DNA of 64,000 bases from Bacillota bacterium (lineage in GTDB: Bacteria > Bacillota > Clostridia > Lachnospirales > Lachnospiraceae): positions 310,001 to 374,000 of the forward strand of contig JAEYLX010000032.1 of assembly GCA_023407575.1 (NCBI GenBank). The letters run 5' to 3'. The notes beneath the pieces were generated by a model, which was not told the DNA's origin, ran no database searches, and worked only from the letters and a program-made list of their open reading frames with translations. Made by a program: the position numbers and the translations under genes. Positions within the stretch are counted from its first letter, which is position 1. Each line of letters begins with the position of its first letter. This document shows positions 43,348 through 52,614 of this stretch, in pieces.

Positions 43348-45645
43348 ATGATATATGTTAATGAGAAAGATAATGTTTTTCATGGACAAACGAAAAATAC
43401 CTCTTATATTTTTCGTATAAGGGATGGAAGATATCTGGAGCAATTATTCTATGGTAGAAGGTTGAAACAGTCACCTTATACCGGGGCTCTTTACGAGAAG
43501 TTCGCCACAGGTTATGGCAATAGTAATGTGACACCAAGTAATTCTAAATTAACACTGGATAATTTATGTCTGGAGTACTCCTTTTCAGGAACAGGAGATT
43601 ACAGACACCTGCCCTTAACTTTACAGGTGCCAGATTATGGCTTCTCTAATAATTTTCTATACGAAGGATATCGCACCTATGAAGGCATATATGAAGAAAA
43701 TGAGCAAACGGGGATGCCCTTTGCTAAGCAGAATAAAAGTATAAATAAAGATGAGGTGTACACCTTGGATATTACCTTAAAGGATTCGGTATACCCGATG
43801 TACCTACATCTTATCTATAGCTTTTTCTATGACTGTGATGTGGTAACACGAAGAGTGAAGCTGGAAAATCGCTGTGAGGCATCAGTAAGGGTAGAAAAGG
43901 TAATGAGTATGATGCTGGACCTGCCAGGCAAGGATTATACGCTGCACACCTTTGATGGCCTATGGATTAGAGAGAGACAGGAGAATAAAAAGAAATTGAT
44001 TTCAGGCCTGTATGTTAATGATTCAACCACTGGCAGCAGTTCTAATCGCCATAATCCCTTTATTATGCTTACAAGGGAGCATGCTACCCAAGAGTCAGGG
44101 GATTGTATTGGTTGTAATCTAATCTATTCGGGGAATCATTATGAGGCGGTGGAAGTATCTCCTTATGGGAAGCTACGAATTATGACAGGTATTAACCCAC
44201 ATCAATTTAGTTGGGAGTTAAAAGCTGGACAGGACTTCTATACACCGGAAGCAGTTCTTACCTTTAGCAGTAAGGGCATGAACGGAATGTCTCACAATAT
44301 GCATCAATTTGTCAACCATCACATTATTTCTGCTGATTGGGCTTATAAAGAAAGACCCATCTTAATTAATAACTGGGAAGCGACTTATTTTGATTTTAAT
44401 GCTGGAAAACTTTTGGAAATTGCGAAAGAAGCCAAAGGATTGGGTATGGAAATGCTTGTTCTGGATGATGGCTGGTTTTCCAATCGCTCCAATGATTCGT
44501 CCTCCTTAGGTGACTGGACAGTGAATGAGGAGAAGCTTGATGGCTCTCTGAAAAAATTTACTGAGCAGATTCTTGAAGTAGGACTTAAATTTGGTCTGTG
44601 GTTTGAACCAGAAATGATTAGCAAAATAAGTAATTTATACGAAATGCATCCTGATTGGGCAGTGAAAGCACCTGATCGTGAGGCTTATGTGGGAAGAAAC
44701 CAATATGTACTTGATTTAACTAGACCAGATGTTGTTAATTATATTGTTGGAGTTGTTTCTAATGTACTAAAAAGTGCACCTATTGAGTATGTCAAATGGG
44801 ATATGAACCGTCATTTGTCCGATGCATATTCAGCAAGTTTGGGACGAAATCAAGGAGAGTTTTATCATCGTTATATCCTTGGTTTGTATGATATGATGCA
44901 GCAAATTACGAAGGCATTCCCGGAAATTTTATTTGAGGGCTGTTCCGCTGGAGGTAATCGGTTTGACCTTGGTATTTTAGCCTATATGCCACAAATCTGG
45001 ACCTCGGATAATACAGACGCAAACCAAAGAACTCATATTCAACAGGGAACCTCCTATGGGTATCCATTATCGACCATGACAGCGCATGTAAGTGCTGTTC
45101 CGAACCACCAAACCCTTCGAACTACCTCTATTGAAACTAGATTTCATGTTGCGTGTTTTGGAGTGTTGGGCTATGAAATTGATATAACTAAATTGACTGA
45201 AGCTGAGAAAACAGCAATTAAGGACCAGATTATATTTTATAAACAGTACCGAAGTCTATTCCAGTTTGGAACCTTTTATAGACTACACTCAGATGATAAT
45301 CAGGTAATTTGGCAGGTACTTTCCGAGGACAGAAAAGAAGCAGTTCTTATTCACTATCAAAGATTGGCACCAACAAATCCGGCAAGTGATATTTTGAAAA
45401 TGACAGACCTGCTGCCAGAGGACTTATATGAGGTTAAATCACGAAGGCAGTATCTGGAGCAGTATCAGGAAGGAGATAATATACCTACAAGTGAGATGGA
45501 AGAGTATCAAGGTTTTGGAGATATGCTAATAAATGCTGGTATCAAATTGTCGCAGCAATATTCTGGAGCGGGTATTCAAGAGGGGATTAGAATTATGGGC
45601 GATTTTGGTACGAGAGTGTATGTAGTGAAGAGTAGCCAGAAATAG
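43348..45645 (+). CDS. Alpha-galactosidase, GH36 (module 1)
   Basis: 765 aa, slightly longer than the usual 730. An N-terminal beta-supersandwich (1-330) is followed by the TIM barrel. Nucleophile D485 in VKWDMNRHLSDAYS; acid/base D554 in TSDNTDANQR; GCSAGGNRFDLG between them. The spacing agrees with characterised GH36 enzymes. There is no signal peptide, so it hydrolyses imported alpha-galactosides in the cytoplasm. RBS GAAGGAGAG precedes the ATG. Element A and decayed repeats separate it from the importer operon. Confidence 0.95.
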   Translation: MIYVNEKDNVFHGQTKNTSYIFRIRDGRYLEQLFYGRRLKQSPYTGALYEKFATGYGNSNVTPSNSKLTLDNLCLEYSFSGTGDYRHLPLTLQVPDYGFSNNFLYEGYRTYEGIYEENEQTGMPFAKQNKSINKDEVYTLDITLKDSVYPMYLHLIYSFFYDCDVVTRRVKLENRCEASVRVEKVMSMMLDLPGKDYTLHTFDGLWIRERQENKKKLISGLYVNDSTTGSSSNRHNPFIMLTREHATQESGDCIGCNLIYSGNHYEAVEVSPYGKLRIMTGINPHQFSWELKAGQDFYTPEAVLTFSSKGMNGMSHNMHQFVNHHIISADWAYKERPILINNWEATYFDFNAGKLLEIAKEAKGLGMEMLVLDDGWFSNRSNDSSSLGDWTVNEEKLDGSLKKFTEQILEVGLKFGLWFEPEMISKISNLYEMHPDWAVKAPDREAYVGRNQYVLDLTRPDVVNYIVGVVSNVLKSAPIEYVKWDMNRHLSDAYSASLGRNQGEFYHRYILGLYDMMQQITKAFPEILFEGCSAGGNRFDLGILAYMPQIWTSDNTDANQRTHIQQGTSYGYPLSTMTAHVSAVPNHQTLRTTSIETRFHVACFGVLGYEIDITKLTEAEKTAIKDQIIFYKQYRSLFQFGTFYRLHSDDNQVIWQVLSEDRKEAVLIHYQRLAPTNPASDILKMTDLLPEDLYEVKSRRQYLEQYQEGDNIPTSEMEEYQGFGDMLINAGIKLSQQYSGAGIQEGIRIMGDFGTRVYVVKSSQK

Positions 45646-45719
45646 TTAAAAATAGATTGTTAAAAGTTATATTATTGATGTTGACAAGATGGTGGAAAAA
45701 ATAGTGGAAAAAATAGATA

Positions 45720-45773
45720 GAGCAAGCAGTAATTATCACGCTTTTAAAATGGGATAGATTACTCCTTGCTCGA
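45720..45773 (+). terminator. Probable terminator after module 1 GH36
   Basis: GAGCAAG-C-AGTAAT (45720-45733) pairs with ATTACT-C-CTTGCTC (45758-45771) with one mismatch, followed by GATTTTATA. About 75 nt after the stop. Confidence 0.6.
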
Positions 45774-45869
45774 TTTTATATAGTATAATGAAAAGTTGTT
45801 TGAATTTTTTAGTTGCTTCTTGCAATGTCATCCAAACTTTTAGAATGTTATATTCTAACATAGAAGTTG

Positions 45870-46334
45870 TCAATCGTTAATTGCTTCAATACCAAGTTGC
45901 TTTAACTTCTCAAGATGATCTAACATGTTTTGTAATACTTCAGGTGAGTGAGCCTCCCAGTCCAAAACCTCGCCTACAACTCGTAATGGTTGTTGCGTAC
46001 GGTAAGATCTTGTCGGGTTCCCGAGAAATTTCTTGTCTGTCAAATTTGGATCATTCTCGAAGCTGCCAGTGGGTTCTACTTGATATATCCGACCGGGTGT
46101 GTCACCAACTGCTAGTTCAGCTCCCCATATAGCTGCATCCAATGTTGCGGTTAGGTAGACAAAGTTAGCCTTTTTTTGACTGCCATAATTAGAGCTGAAG
46201 CCTGGTTCCAACAAGTCCCCTGACTTCAAGTCAGCTTTTGTGCCATGATAAAATGGTCCTGAGTCTAATATAATGCCATTCTGCAATCCGGTCAGGTTCT
46301 CATTATTTGTTTCAAGCGAATCATTTTTATTCAT
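45870..46334 (-). CDS. arr: NAD(+)--rifampin ADP-ribosyltransferase
   Basis: 154 aa, a typical Arr. GPFYHGTKADLKSGDLLEPGF, then FVYLTATLDAAIWGAELA and the tail RTQQPLRVVGEVLDW are close to known Arr proteins. It inactivates rifampicin by ADP-ribosylating a hydroxyl group, using NAD. The first 20 residues vary among family members. AAGGAGG precedes the ATG. It lies in an AT-rich minus-strand island between two sugar-uptake modules, which fits acquisition by transfer, although Arr is also native to many soil bacteria. Confidence 0.93.
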   Translation of the reverse strand: MNKNDSLETNNENLTGLQNGIILDSGPFYHGTKADLKSGDLLEPGFSSNYGSQKKANFVYLTATLDAAIWGAELAVGDTPGRIYQVEPTGSFENDPNLTDKKFLGNPTRSYRTQQPLRVVGEVLDWEAHSPEVLQNMLDHLEKLKQLGIEAIND

Positions 46335-46652
46335 GCACGGTCCTCCTTAAAAAATCAAAGTTGCTTATGTACATTGTTTATAAATATATTTGGAAATATA
46401 CATTTGTGAAATATTAAAAAGTTTTCATAAGGTATTATTTCTTAGGTTGAATTTAAAATTGACTATTTTAATACATTCTCATATAACTTTTTTAAGGTGA
46501 AATGAATACTATTAAAGTTGTTAATATTTCATTGCATGAATTTGGAATTAATCTGTTACCTTCATTACCTTTATATTCAATGCCCCCTTGTTTCAGGTTT
46601 ATCGTTCTTAGTTATGATTTATGAAATAAAAATGCTTATTACAGAAATATTT
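46335..46652. other. Gene-free AT-rich stretch
   Basis: 318 bp between arr and the small membrane protein gene. No open frame, hairpin terminator or repeat that I can support. Confidence 0.5.
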
Positions 46653-46880
46653 TTACTTGAAATGTTTTTTGTATTTGGTATAACTTGAAATAGATATTGT
46701 TATATTCGCACATAAAATTGTAATCGTGCACCAAAATAGTGTAATGTCCATCCCGATATCCGTTTTGTTAGCCTTTGCATATCTAAGATTTATTACAGAA
46801 ATAACAATTGCAATTAAGCAAATAATTACTGAAAAAATAGAAATAATTAATGATATTTTATCGTGTTTAATTTTATTCAT
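46653..46880 (-). CDS. Small membrane protein of unknown function
   Basis: 75 aa with two hydrophobic helices (about 9-31 and 45-65), a basic N-terminus (MNKIKHDK) and a basic C-terminus (KYKKHFK), so both ends are probably cytoplasmic. GGAGGG precedes the ATG. No family is recognised. It lies in the AT-rich island with arr and two further minus-strand genes. Confidence 0.65.
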   Translation of the reverse strand: MNKIKHDKISLIISIFSVIICLIAIVISVINLRYAKANKTDIGMDITLFWCTITILCANITISISSYTKYKKHFK

Positions 46881-46937
46881 AAGATACCCTCCAAGATTAA
46901 ATTGTTAGTGCGTGGATTTATTTCTTAATTCAAACTT

Positions 46938-47267
46938 TTATATTCCAAAATGTATTACATATTTACTATCCTTTTTAGCATTAAAAAGTAGTTCCTTTAA
47001 CAATAATAGTTCAGTATTGTTAAAAATTATATCTATCATAGAATTAAGAGATTCTGGTGGTATCAAAGTAATACCCCAATATGCTAATCCTTTACCTGGA
47101 ACATCAATTGAATGCCAGTAAAAGTCAATATCTGATAGTTGAGGCAGGAGAGGTTCTATGAAAGCATCATCGATGGTAATGCAGTTGTATTTTTCGGGCT
47201 CATATTGATCAAATCGTTTACCTTTCAGAGACTCACTTTGCATAATTCCAAATGCATGTCTAGGCAT
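46938..47267 (-). CDS. Conserved-looking protein of unknown function
   Basis: 109 aa, soluble, no signal. Features: MPRHAFGIMQ start, the Tyr-rich QYEPEKYNCITIDD, then DIDFYWHSIDVPGKGLAYWG and LIPPESL. I have an impression of a small uncharacterised family in Firmicutes with this WHS...PGKGLAY core, but cannot name it. Length and acidic character would suit an immunity-type protein; that is a guess. GGAGGT precedes the ATG. Confidence 0.7.
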   Translation of the reverse strand: MPRHAFGIMQSESLKGKRFDQYEPEKYNCITIDDAFIEPLLPQLSDIDFYWHSIDVPGKGLAYWGITLIPPESLNSMIDIIFNNTELLLLKELLFNAKKDSKYVIHFGI

Positions 47268-47392
47268 CCTTATTACCTCCAGATAATACTATGCTAAATG
47301 TGACTACAACTCCATTCTCTTTAACATCAATTAAAAGAGGAGTATGTAATTATTTACATTAAAATGTTATATTCTATAAGCTAAAGTTATAA

Positions 47393-48694
47393 TCATAATA
47401 CTAAATATTTTTTTAATATTTCTACTAACATTTGTTTTACTTCATCAATTTTAGAAGGAATGGTAAAAACATAAAAAGCAACATTTGAATAGTTTTCATC
47501 AAATCTTCTTTCAGGCATAATCCTTTTTAGTTCAATATTTCCGTCTTTTTCTGAATTGATGTAAAATTCAGATTTATCGCTCATTGCATAAAATTTATTT
47601 GACCTTTTGATAATAAATAAATCACCGGGTTCTAATTCACATTTTTCGATAAGCTCGGATGTAACATTGGACAAATTTTGATTTTGTATTAATTTTAATA
47701 TTCCATTTCTTTCTCTATCATCAAAATATTCTTTGTTATACATAAAGGTATTAAATTCAAAAATAGTTTTCCAAAGTGGTTTTAGGAATTTTCTTTCTAA
47801 TAATTGTGACAGTATTTTTTTTGAGTATATTGACGTAGTATTAGAATATTCCTTATTGAGAATTACTCTTATATCGTCATCTGAAACATATTCCTCGGTT
47901 ATTGCTTCACATGAAAAATAGTTTTTAAGTAATATTTTATTTTTTGATTTATCATTATCTTTATTACTTAAATGGGTAATTGCTGTATTGTAAAGGAAAT
48001 CAGTATATACAACAATATGGTGATTATATAGCCATAAGTAAAGAAAATCACGACAGTCTATAATACTTACTACACTTGATATCCCAACTGAAGAATATGC
48101 AATCTTTTTCATAGAGTCTATTGTTATAGAATACAGTAGTCTTTCTAAGTTGATATTTGGAGCAACGCCTCCAGTCATAAAGTTATCTCTAATCAAATAA
48201 TCAATTTTATCAACATCTATAGAATTAGAATTTAAAATCTCTATAACTAAATTCTTGTTCCACATGTCAATATTACCATATTTGCTTCCAGTAATAATTC
48301 GAAAAATATAATATATATCTAAAGATATTTCATTAGATTTAAATATTTGATTAAGTATTTCCTTGAAATTTTTGGCAATAACATAGCATGACATTAGTTC
48401 ATGAAGTGAACCATTTATAAAAGTACTTTCATCATCAGTATTTAATAGTGATTTTATTTTAGCAATTATATCATTTTTATCAAAAAATGCTTCTCCAACA
48501 TGCGACATAGGTGCATGACCAATATCATGTAATAATGATGCATATTGTAAATGTAATTTATCGCTTTTAAATTCTGCAACCTTTCCAAGTGATACGATTT
48601 TATGTTCCAAAACGCTTAAAAATCTCATTGCTAGATGCATTACCCCTAAAGAGTGTTCAAATCTAGTGTGATTAGCTGATGTCCCTCCATACAA
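47393..48694 (-). CDS. HD domain (dGTPase/SAMHD1-like) hydrolase, 5'-truncated
   Basis: 433 aa from a TTG at 48694. The protein starts abruptly at YGGTSANHTRFEHSLGV; family members usually have 50-70 residues before this HTRFEHS motif. Upstream in frame a stop lies 11 codons before the TTG, so the N-terminus appears lost. The metal-site motifs remain: H in TRFEHS and HD in SLLHDIGHAPMSH. Such proteins cleave dNTPs or other nucleotides. Low GC and atypical codons compared with the sugar genes suggest foreign origin. Whether it is still made is unclear, because no good start is seen. Confidence 0.75.
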   Translation of the reverse strand: MYGGTSANHTRFEHSLGVMHLAMRFLSVLEHKIVSLGKVAEFKSDKLHLQYASLLHDIGHAPMSHVGEAFFDKNDIIAKIKSLLNTDDESTFINGSLHELMSCYVIAKNFKEILNQIFKSNEISLDIYYIFRIITGSKYGNIDMWNKNLVIEILNSNSIDVDKIDYLIRDNFMTGGVAPNINLERLLYSITIDSMKKIAYSSVGISSVVSIIDCRDFLYLWLYNHHIVVYTDFLYNTAITHLSNKDNDKSKNKILLKNYFSCEAITEEYVSDDDIRVILNKEYSNTTSIYSKKILSQLLERKFLKPLWKTIFEFNTFMYNKEYFDDRERNGILKLIQNQNLSNVTSELIEKCELEPGDLFIIKRSNKFYAMSDKSEFYINSEKDGNIELKRIMPERRFDENYSNVAFYVFTIPSKIDEVKQMLVEILKKYLVL

Positions 48695-48992
48695 TGAAAA
48701 ATGCTTATTGACCCTTAAATACTAGCTTATAGTAAAAACTACATTTATATCTATTGCTAAAATATTCTTATTTAAGATTATTTTACAATAGATTACATAA
48801 TATTACTATAACAATTATTTACTTTACTATTATTAGTTATTAAAAAATGAGTGGATGGTTAAGTAATAAATTTCTTCAAAAAGTTCAAAAAAGTGCAACT
48901 CGATTTTCAAAATAGTCCTACTTTCGTTGGAATAAAAAAAGCTACAATTAGCGTAGCAACAAAACAATATTTCAAGAGAGAGGGTAAATTTT

Positions 48993-50321
48993 ATGAAAAG
49001 AAAACTGGTTAGCCTTTTACTTGCATTAACAATGACCACAGCGTTATTCACCGCATGTGGAAGCAGCAACAAGACGGACAAGGATACCACAGGAGAGACT
49101 CCTACGAAGGCTGTTACGGACACGGAAGAACCTAAAAGCGAGGAACCGGCAGAGAAAGTAACACTTACAGTTTTGGCAGGTCAATCTACCACAGATGCAG
49201 GTATCGAGGACTTAATTGATGCAGCATTAGCCAAAAAGTACCCAAATATTACTTTAGAATGGGAATGCGTTGATTGGGGTAACGATTTCCAACCTAAGAT
49301 GCAGCAGTATATGCAGTCCGGTCTTCCTGATATCATGATAGGTAAGGCACAGGACGTTAAGACCTATACCTCACAGGGGATTTTAGGTGAAATTAATAGT
49401 GAATACACTGGTAGAGTATTAGATGCAGCCAACACCAATGTATCTGTTGATGGTAAGGTCTATGGACTTGTTTATAACGCGTTATATCAAGGTGTTTACT
49501 ATAATAAAGATATGTTTGCTGAGAATGGCTGGTCCGTTCCTACAACACTTGCTGAACTTCAGGCAATTATTGATGATTGCAAGGCTAAGGGTATTACCCC
49601 ATTTGCAAGCCATATGGTGGATACCTGGTCAATTGGTAATGTTACTATGCAATTCGCTATGAACGATGTATTTAATAATGACCCTACCTGGGGTGATAAG
49701 TTCAGAACAGGTGAGACTAGTTTCATAAATTCGAAAGAATTCCAGAATGCTTATAGCTATAATAAATTAATATTTGATAATACATATACAGATACATTTT
49801 CGACAGAACAGACAGATTGTGATGCAAGAATGGTATTAGGGGAAGCTGCAATGAAGGTGTCCGGTTCCTGGTCCATTCAGAACTTCTTAGATATTGATGA
49901 GAACTTTAATTTTGGTATCTTCCCGTTCCCTAATCAAACTGGTGATTCCAAATTAATCTTTGAGCCTAACATTACAGTTATGACAAGCGCTGCCAGCAAG
50001 AATCAGGAAGCTATTAATTGCGTATTGGATATATTAACAGGTGACAAAGAACTTGCGGTAGAAATCTATGACTACACGAAGACTGCACCTATGTTAAAAG
50101 ATGTGACACCTACCTTTACGAATCCTAGCCAGTCGGATATTGATACCTATGCGGCAGCAGGAAAGATTGTAGACGTAACCCTTGGTAATAACCAGTTAGT
50201 ATGGGGGGGCTTCCAGGAGGAAAATGCAAAGGATATCGCAGCTTGGTTACAGGGGGATGAGACCTTTGAAGATGCTCTTGCTGCTTCGGATGGCAGAGTG
50301 GATGCAAGTAGTGCCAACTAA
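48993..50321 (+). CDS. Extracellular sugar-binding lipoprotein (CUT1 family), module 2
   Basis: 442 aa. Lipoprotein signal ending in LFTACGSS with a Lys/Asp/Thr/Glu-rich linker, then a family 1 solute-binding protein (LTVLAGQSTTDAGIED, LPDIMIGKAQDV, VSGSWSIQNFL). It is a close full-length paralogue of the tethered protein at 34607. It feeds the two permeases downstream. The GH36 gene that follows suggests an alpha-galactoside. GAGAGGG precedes the ATG; GCTAC-N7-GTAGC forms a small hairpin about 40 nt upstream. Confidence 0.93.
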   Translation: MKRKLVSLLLALTMTTALFTACGSSNKTDKDTTGETPTKAVTDTEEPKSEEPAEKVTLTVLAGQSTTDAGIEDLIDAALAKKYPNITLEWECVDWGNDFQPKMQQYMQSGLPDIMIGKAQDVKTYTSQGILGEINSEYTGRVLDAANTNVSVDGKVYGLVYNALYQGVYYNKDMFAENGWSVPTTLAELQAIIDDCKAKGITPFASHMVDTWSIGNVTMQFAMNDVFNNDPTWGDKFRTGETSFINSKEFQNAYSYNKLIFDNTYTDTFSTEQTDCDARMVLGEAAMKVSGSWSIQNFLDIDENFNFGIFPFPNQTGDSKLIFEPNITVMTSAASKNQEAINCVLDILTGDKELAVEIYDYTKTAPMLKDVTPTFTNPSQSDIDTYAAAGKIVDVTLGNNQLVWGGFQEENAKDIAAWLQGDETFEDALAASDGRVDASSAN

Positions 50322-50374
50322 TTAAACCTTAATAGACACAATTTCATAAATACAAAAAATCGTGAATTCAAAAC

Positions 50375-50402
50375 ATAGGGCTGCCATTCTGCGCAGCCCT
50401 AT
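50375..50402 (+). other. Intercistronic stem-loop after binding-protein gene, module 2
   Basis: ATAGGGCTGC (50375-50384) pairs perfectly with GCAGCCCTAT (50393-50402), loop of 8 nt. No T-run. Confidence 0.75.
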
Positions 50403-50453
50403 CCTATCAGGCGTCGAGGTTTCTCTTGGGCCAACATAAAAGGAGTTAAAAAG

Positions 50454-51344
50454 ATGAGCAGACAGAAAAAGGCTAATTGGGATAAAGTTGTTTTTAGGCA
50501 GTACTTTCTGCTGGTGTTGCCAGGGTTAGTCATATTTACAATAGGGCTTATTATTCCTATGTTATTGGCTGTAAGATATTCCTTTACCAGCTGGGATGGT
50601 ATGACGAAGGTGAAGCCATTTGTGGGATTTGAGAATTATATTAACTTATTGGGTGACTCGGATTTTCGTAATGCCTGGTGGTTTACTATTAAGTTTACCA
50701 TCGGTAATACAGTGATTCAAAATGTACTTGCTTTATTATTTGCAATGGCACTAGATCGTGGAATTAAGGCACAGAAGCTATATCGAACAGCATTCTTTGT
50801 TCCCTGCTTAATTAGTGCGGTCATCGTTGGTTTCGTGTGGCTTCGAATGTTTTCCAATGTATTGCCTGCTATTAATGATATCTTAGGTACCAATATTAAC
50901 TTCTTGTTATTTGGAGATGGTGATACCGTCTTATCAGGACTTTTAATCGCAAATAACTGGCAGTGGATTGGCTATTGGATGCTAATTTATCTGGCAGGGC
51001 TTCAATCCATCCCAACAGAATTATATGAAGCAGCAAGAGTTGATGGGGCAGGAGCTATCAGAAGATTTCGAAATGTAACAATACCAATGTTAGCACCAGC
51101 TATTACAATTTGTGTGGTTGGAATTACAACAGGTTCCTTAAAGGTGTATGACTTACTGGTTTCTTCCACTAAGGGTGGACCTGGCAGAGCATCAACTTCA
51201 ATAATTTATCAGACCTATACAACAGCAATTAATGGAAGACAATATGGATATGGTTCTGCTATGTCAGTTACCCTTGTCATTGTGTTACTGCTGGTTGCAT
51301 TGATACAAGTAAAAGGTCTTAAGAGTAAGGAGGTTCAGGCATAA
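50454..51344 (+). CDS. Carbohydrate ABC transporter permease (MalF/UgpA type), module 2
   Basis: 296 aa, six membrane helices, loop EAARVDGAGAIRRFRNVTIPM and the C-terminal STKGGPGRASTSIIYQTY typical of this permease class. It pairs with the next gene product. AAGGAG precedes the ATG, and its stop overlaps the next start (TAATG). Confidence 0.94.
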   Translation: MSRQKKANWDKVVFRQYFLLVLPGLVIFTIGLIIPMLLAVRYSFTSWDGMTKVKPFVGFENYINLLGDSDFRNAWWFTIKFTIGNTVIQNVLALLFAMALDRGIKAQKLYRTAFFVPCLISAVIVGFVWLRMFSNVLPAINDILGTNINFLLFGDGDTVLSGLLIANNWQWIGYWMLIYLAGLQSIPTELYEAARVDGAGAIRRFRNVTIPMLAPAITICVVGITTGSLKVYDLLVSSTKGGPGRASTSIIYQTYTTAINGRQYGYGSAMSVTLVIVLLLVALIQVKGLKSKEVQA

Positions 51345-52219
51345 TGGAAACAGTGAAAAGACGGAAGAAAGAAAAGGATTATACTGTGAATCAACCCTAT
51401 ACCAAAAGCACCTTTATTCTTCAAATCTTAATGACCATAATTGCGATTATATTCATTGCACCTATTTTTATTGTCATCAATTATTCTTTTAAAACTAAGA
51501 AAGAGTTATATCTAAGCAGTCCTCTTTCCTTACCGGAAACACTTAACTTTGATAATTATACTAAGGCATTTCAGAAGCTGGATATGGTAATTACCTTTAC
51601 GAATACCCTGCTTTATACGGTCATTAGTGTTCTGATTCTTGCGCTATTATGTGGGGTGACTGCTTGGGCGATTGCGCGTTGTAAGCATAAGTTTTTTAAA
51701 TTCCTCTATGTATACTTTATCGTTGGAATTTTAATTCCATATCAAGCACTGTTTCTACCTATTTATATAATAGGTTTTAATTTAAAACTTACGAATACAA
51801 GATACGGCATTATCTTTATGTATATAGCTACAACAATTTCATTTGGTGTTTTCTTGATGACCAGTTTTATGTCAACAGTACCGGTGGAGCTTGAAGAAGC
51901 AGCAAGAATTGATGGTTGTTCCATTATTAAGACCTATTTTAAAATAGTATTTCCCTTACTAAAACCAGCCATGGCAACATTGATTATTATGCAGTCCTTC
52001 CAGATTTGGAATGACTATCTTCTGGCCAGCCTTTTTGTTAGCAAAAAGCAATTAAAAACGCTGACAGTAGCAATACAATCCTTATTCTCTGCTCAAACCA
52101 GTGATTATACGACGGCGATGGCTGCCATTGTAATATCCATACTGCCCATTGCAATTTTATTTATCAGTTTACAGAAATACTTTATTAAAGGAATGACAGT
52201 GGGGGCAGTCAAAGGGTAG
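51344..52219 (+). CDS. Carbohydrate ABC transporter permease (MalG/UgpE type), module 2
   Basis: 291 aa, basic N-terminus (KRRKKEK), six helices, loop EEAARIDGCSIIKTYFKIVFPL. It completes the channel of module 2. As in module 1, no ATPase gene is present and a structured element starts 17 nt after the stop. Confidence 0.94.
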   Translation: METVKRRKKEKDYTVNQPYTKSTFILQILMTIIAIIFIAPIFIVINYSFKTKKELYLSSPLSLPETLNFDNYTKAFQKLDMVITFTNTLLYTVISVLILALLCGVTAWAIARCKHKFFKFLYVYFIVGILIPYQALFLPIYIIGFNLKLTNTRYGIIFMYIATTISFGVFLMTSFMSTVPVELEEAARIDGCSIIKTYFKIVFPLLKPAMATLIIMQSFQIWNDYLLASLFVSKKQLKTLTVAIQSLFSAQTSDYTTAMAAIVISILPIAILFISLQKYFIKGMTVGAVKG

Positions 52220-52236
52220 GTGGATTTATGAGGGAC

Positions 52237-52352
52237 GGAATATGAGTGCATATATAATCATCTGGACTCGCCTTACCAAACAATGGTTGATAAGTACGTT
52301 CAACCATTGTTTACCGGTCTTCGCCATCTGATCATATATGCACTCATATTCC
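52237..52352. ncRNA. Structured element B (candidate cis RNA) between importer and GH36
   Basis: A perfect 19-bp outer stem (52237-52255 with 52334-52352), conserved block TCATCTGGACTCGCCTTACC (52258-52277), a perfect 13-bp inner stem (52278-52290 with 52300-52312), and conserved block ACCGGTCTTCGCCATCTGA (52313-52331). Blocks match element A at 19 of 20 and 16 of 19 positions, while both stems differ. Confidence 0.75.
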
Positions 52353-52400
52353 TGGTTTTCTCCACTATTTTAGTAATCCAAACCAATCTGAGAAGAGGAC

Positions 52401-52588
52401 GTAAAAGATAAAGGATAAAGGATAAAAGATAAAGGATAAAGGATAAAAGATAAAGGATAAAAGATAAAGGATAAAAGATAAAGGATAGAAGGTAAAAGAT
52501 AAAAATAAAAGATAAAAATAAAAGATAAAAAAAAATAAAAAGATATAAGAGTAATGATAAAAGAAAATAAAAATAAGAATAGTGAATA
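52401..52588 (+). repeat. C-free, purine-rich tandem repeat of GGATAAA/AGATAAA units
   Basis: Fifteen or more 7-8 bp units of the type AAGGATAAA and AAAGATAAA run from about 52403 to 52545, and the plus strand has no C from 52401 to 52588. It ends 26 nt before the GH36 start. Copy number should be prone to slippage. Confidence 0.85.
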
Positions 52589-52614
52589 CTGGATTGTGAA
52601 GAAAGGGAGCGAAC

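Noticed and set aside
45870..48694. Toxin-antitoxin or phage-defence cassette
   Set aside because: Arr and a truncated HD protein alone do not make a known system, and the two small genes match no toxin or immunity family I can name.
52401..52545. Possible CRISPR array
   Set aside because: Units are 7-8 bp without spacers and no cas genes are present; it is a simple tandem repeat.
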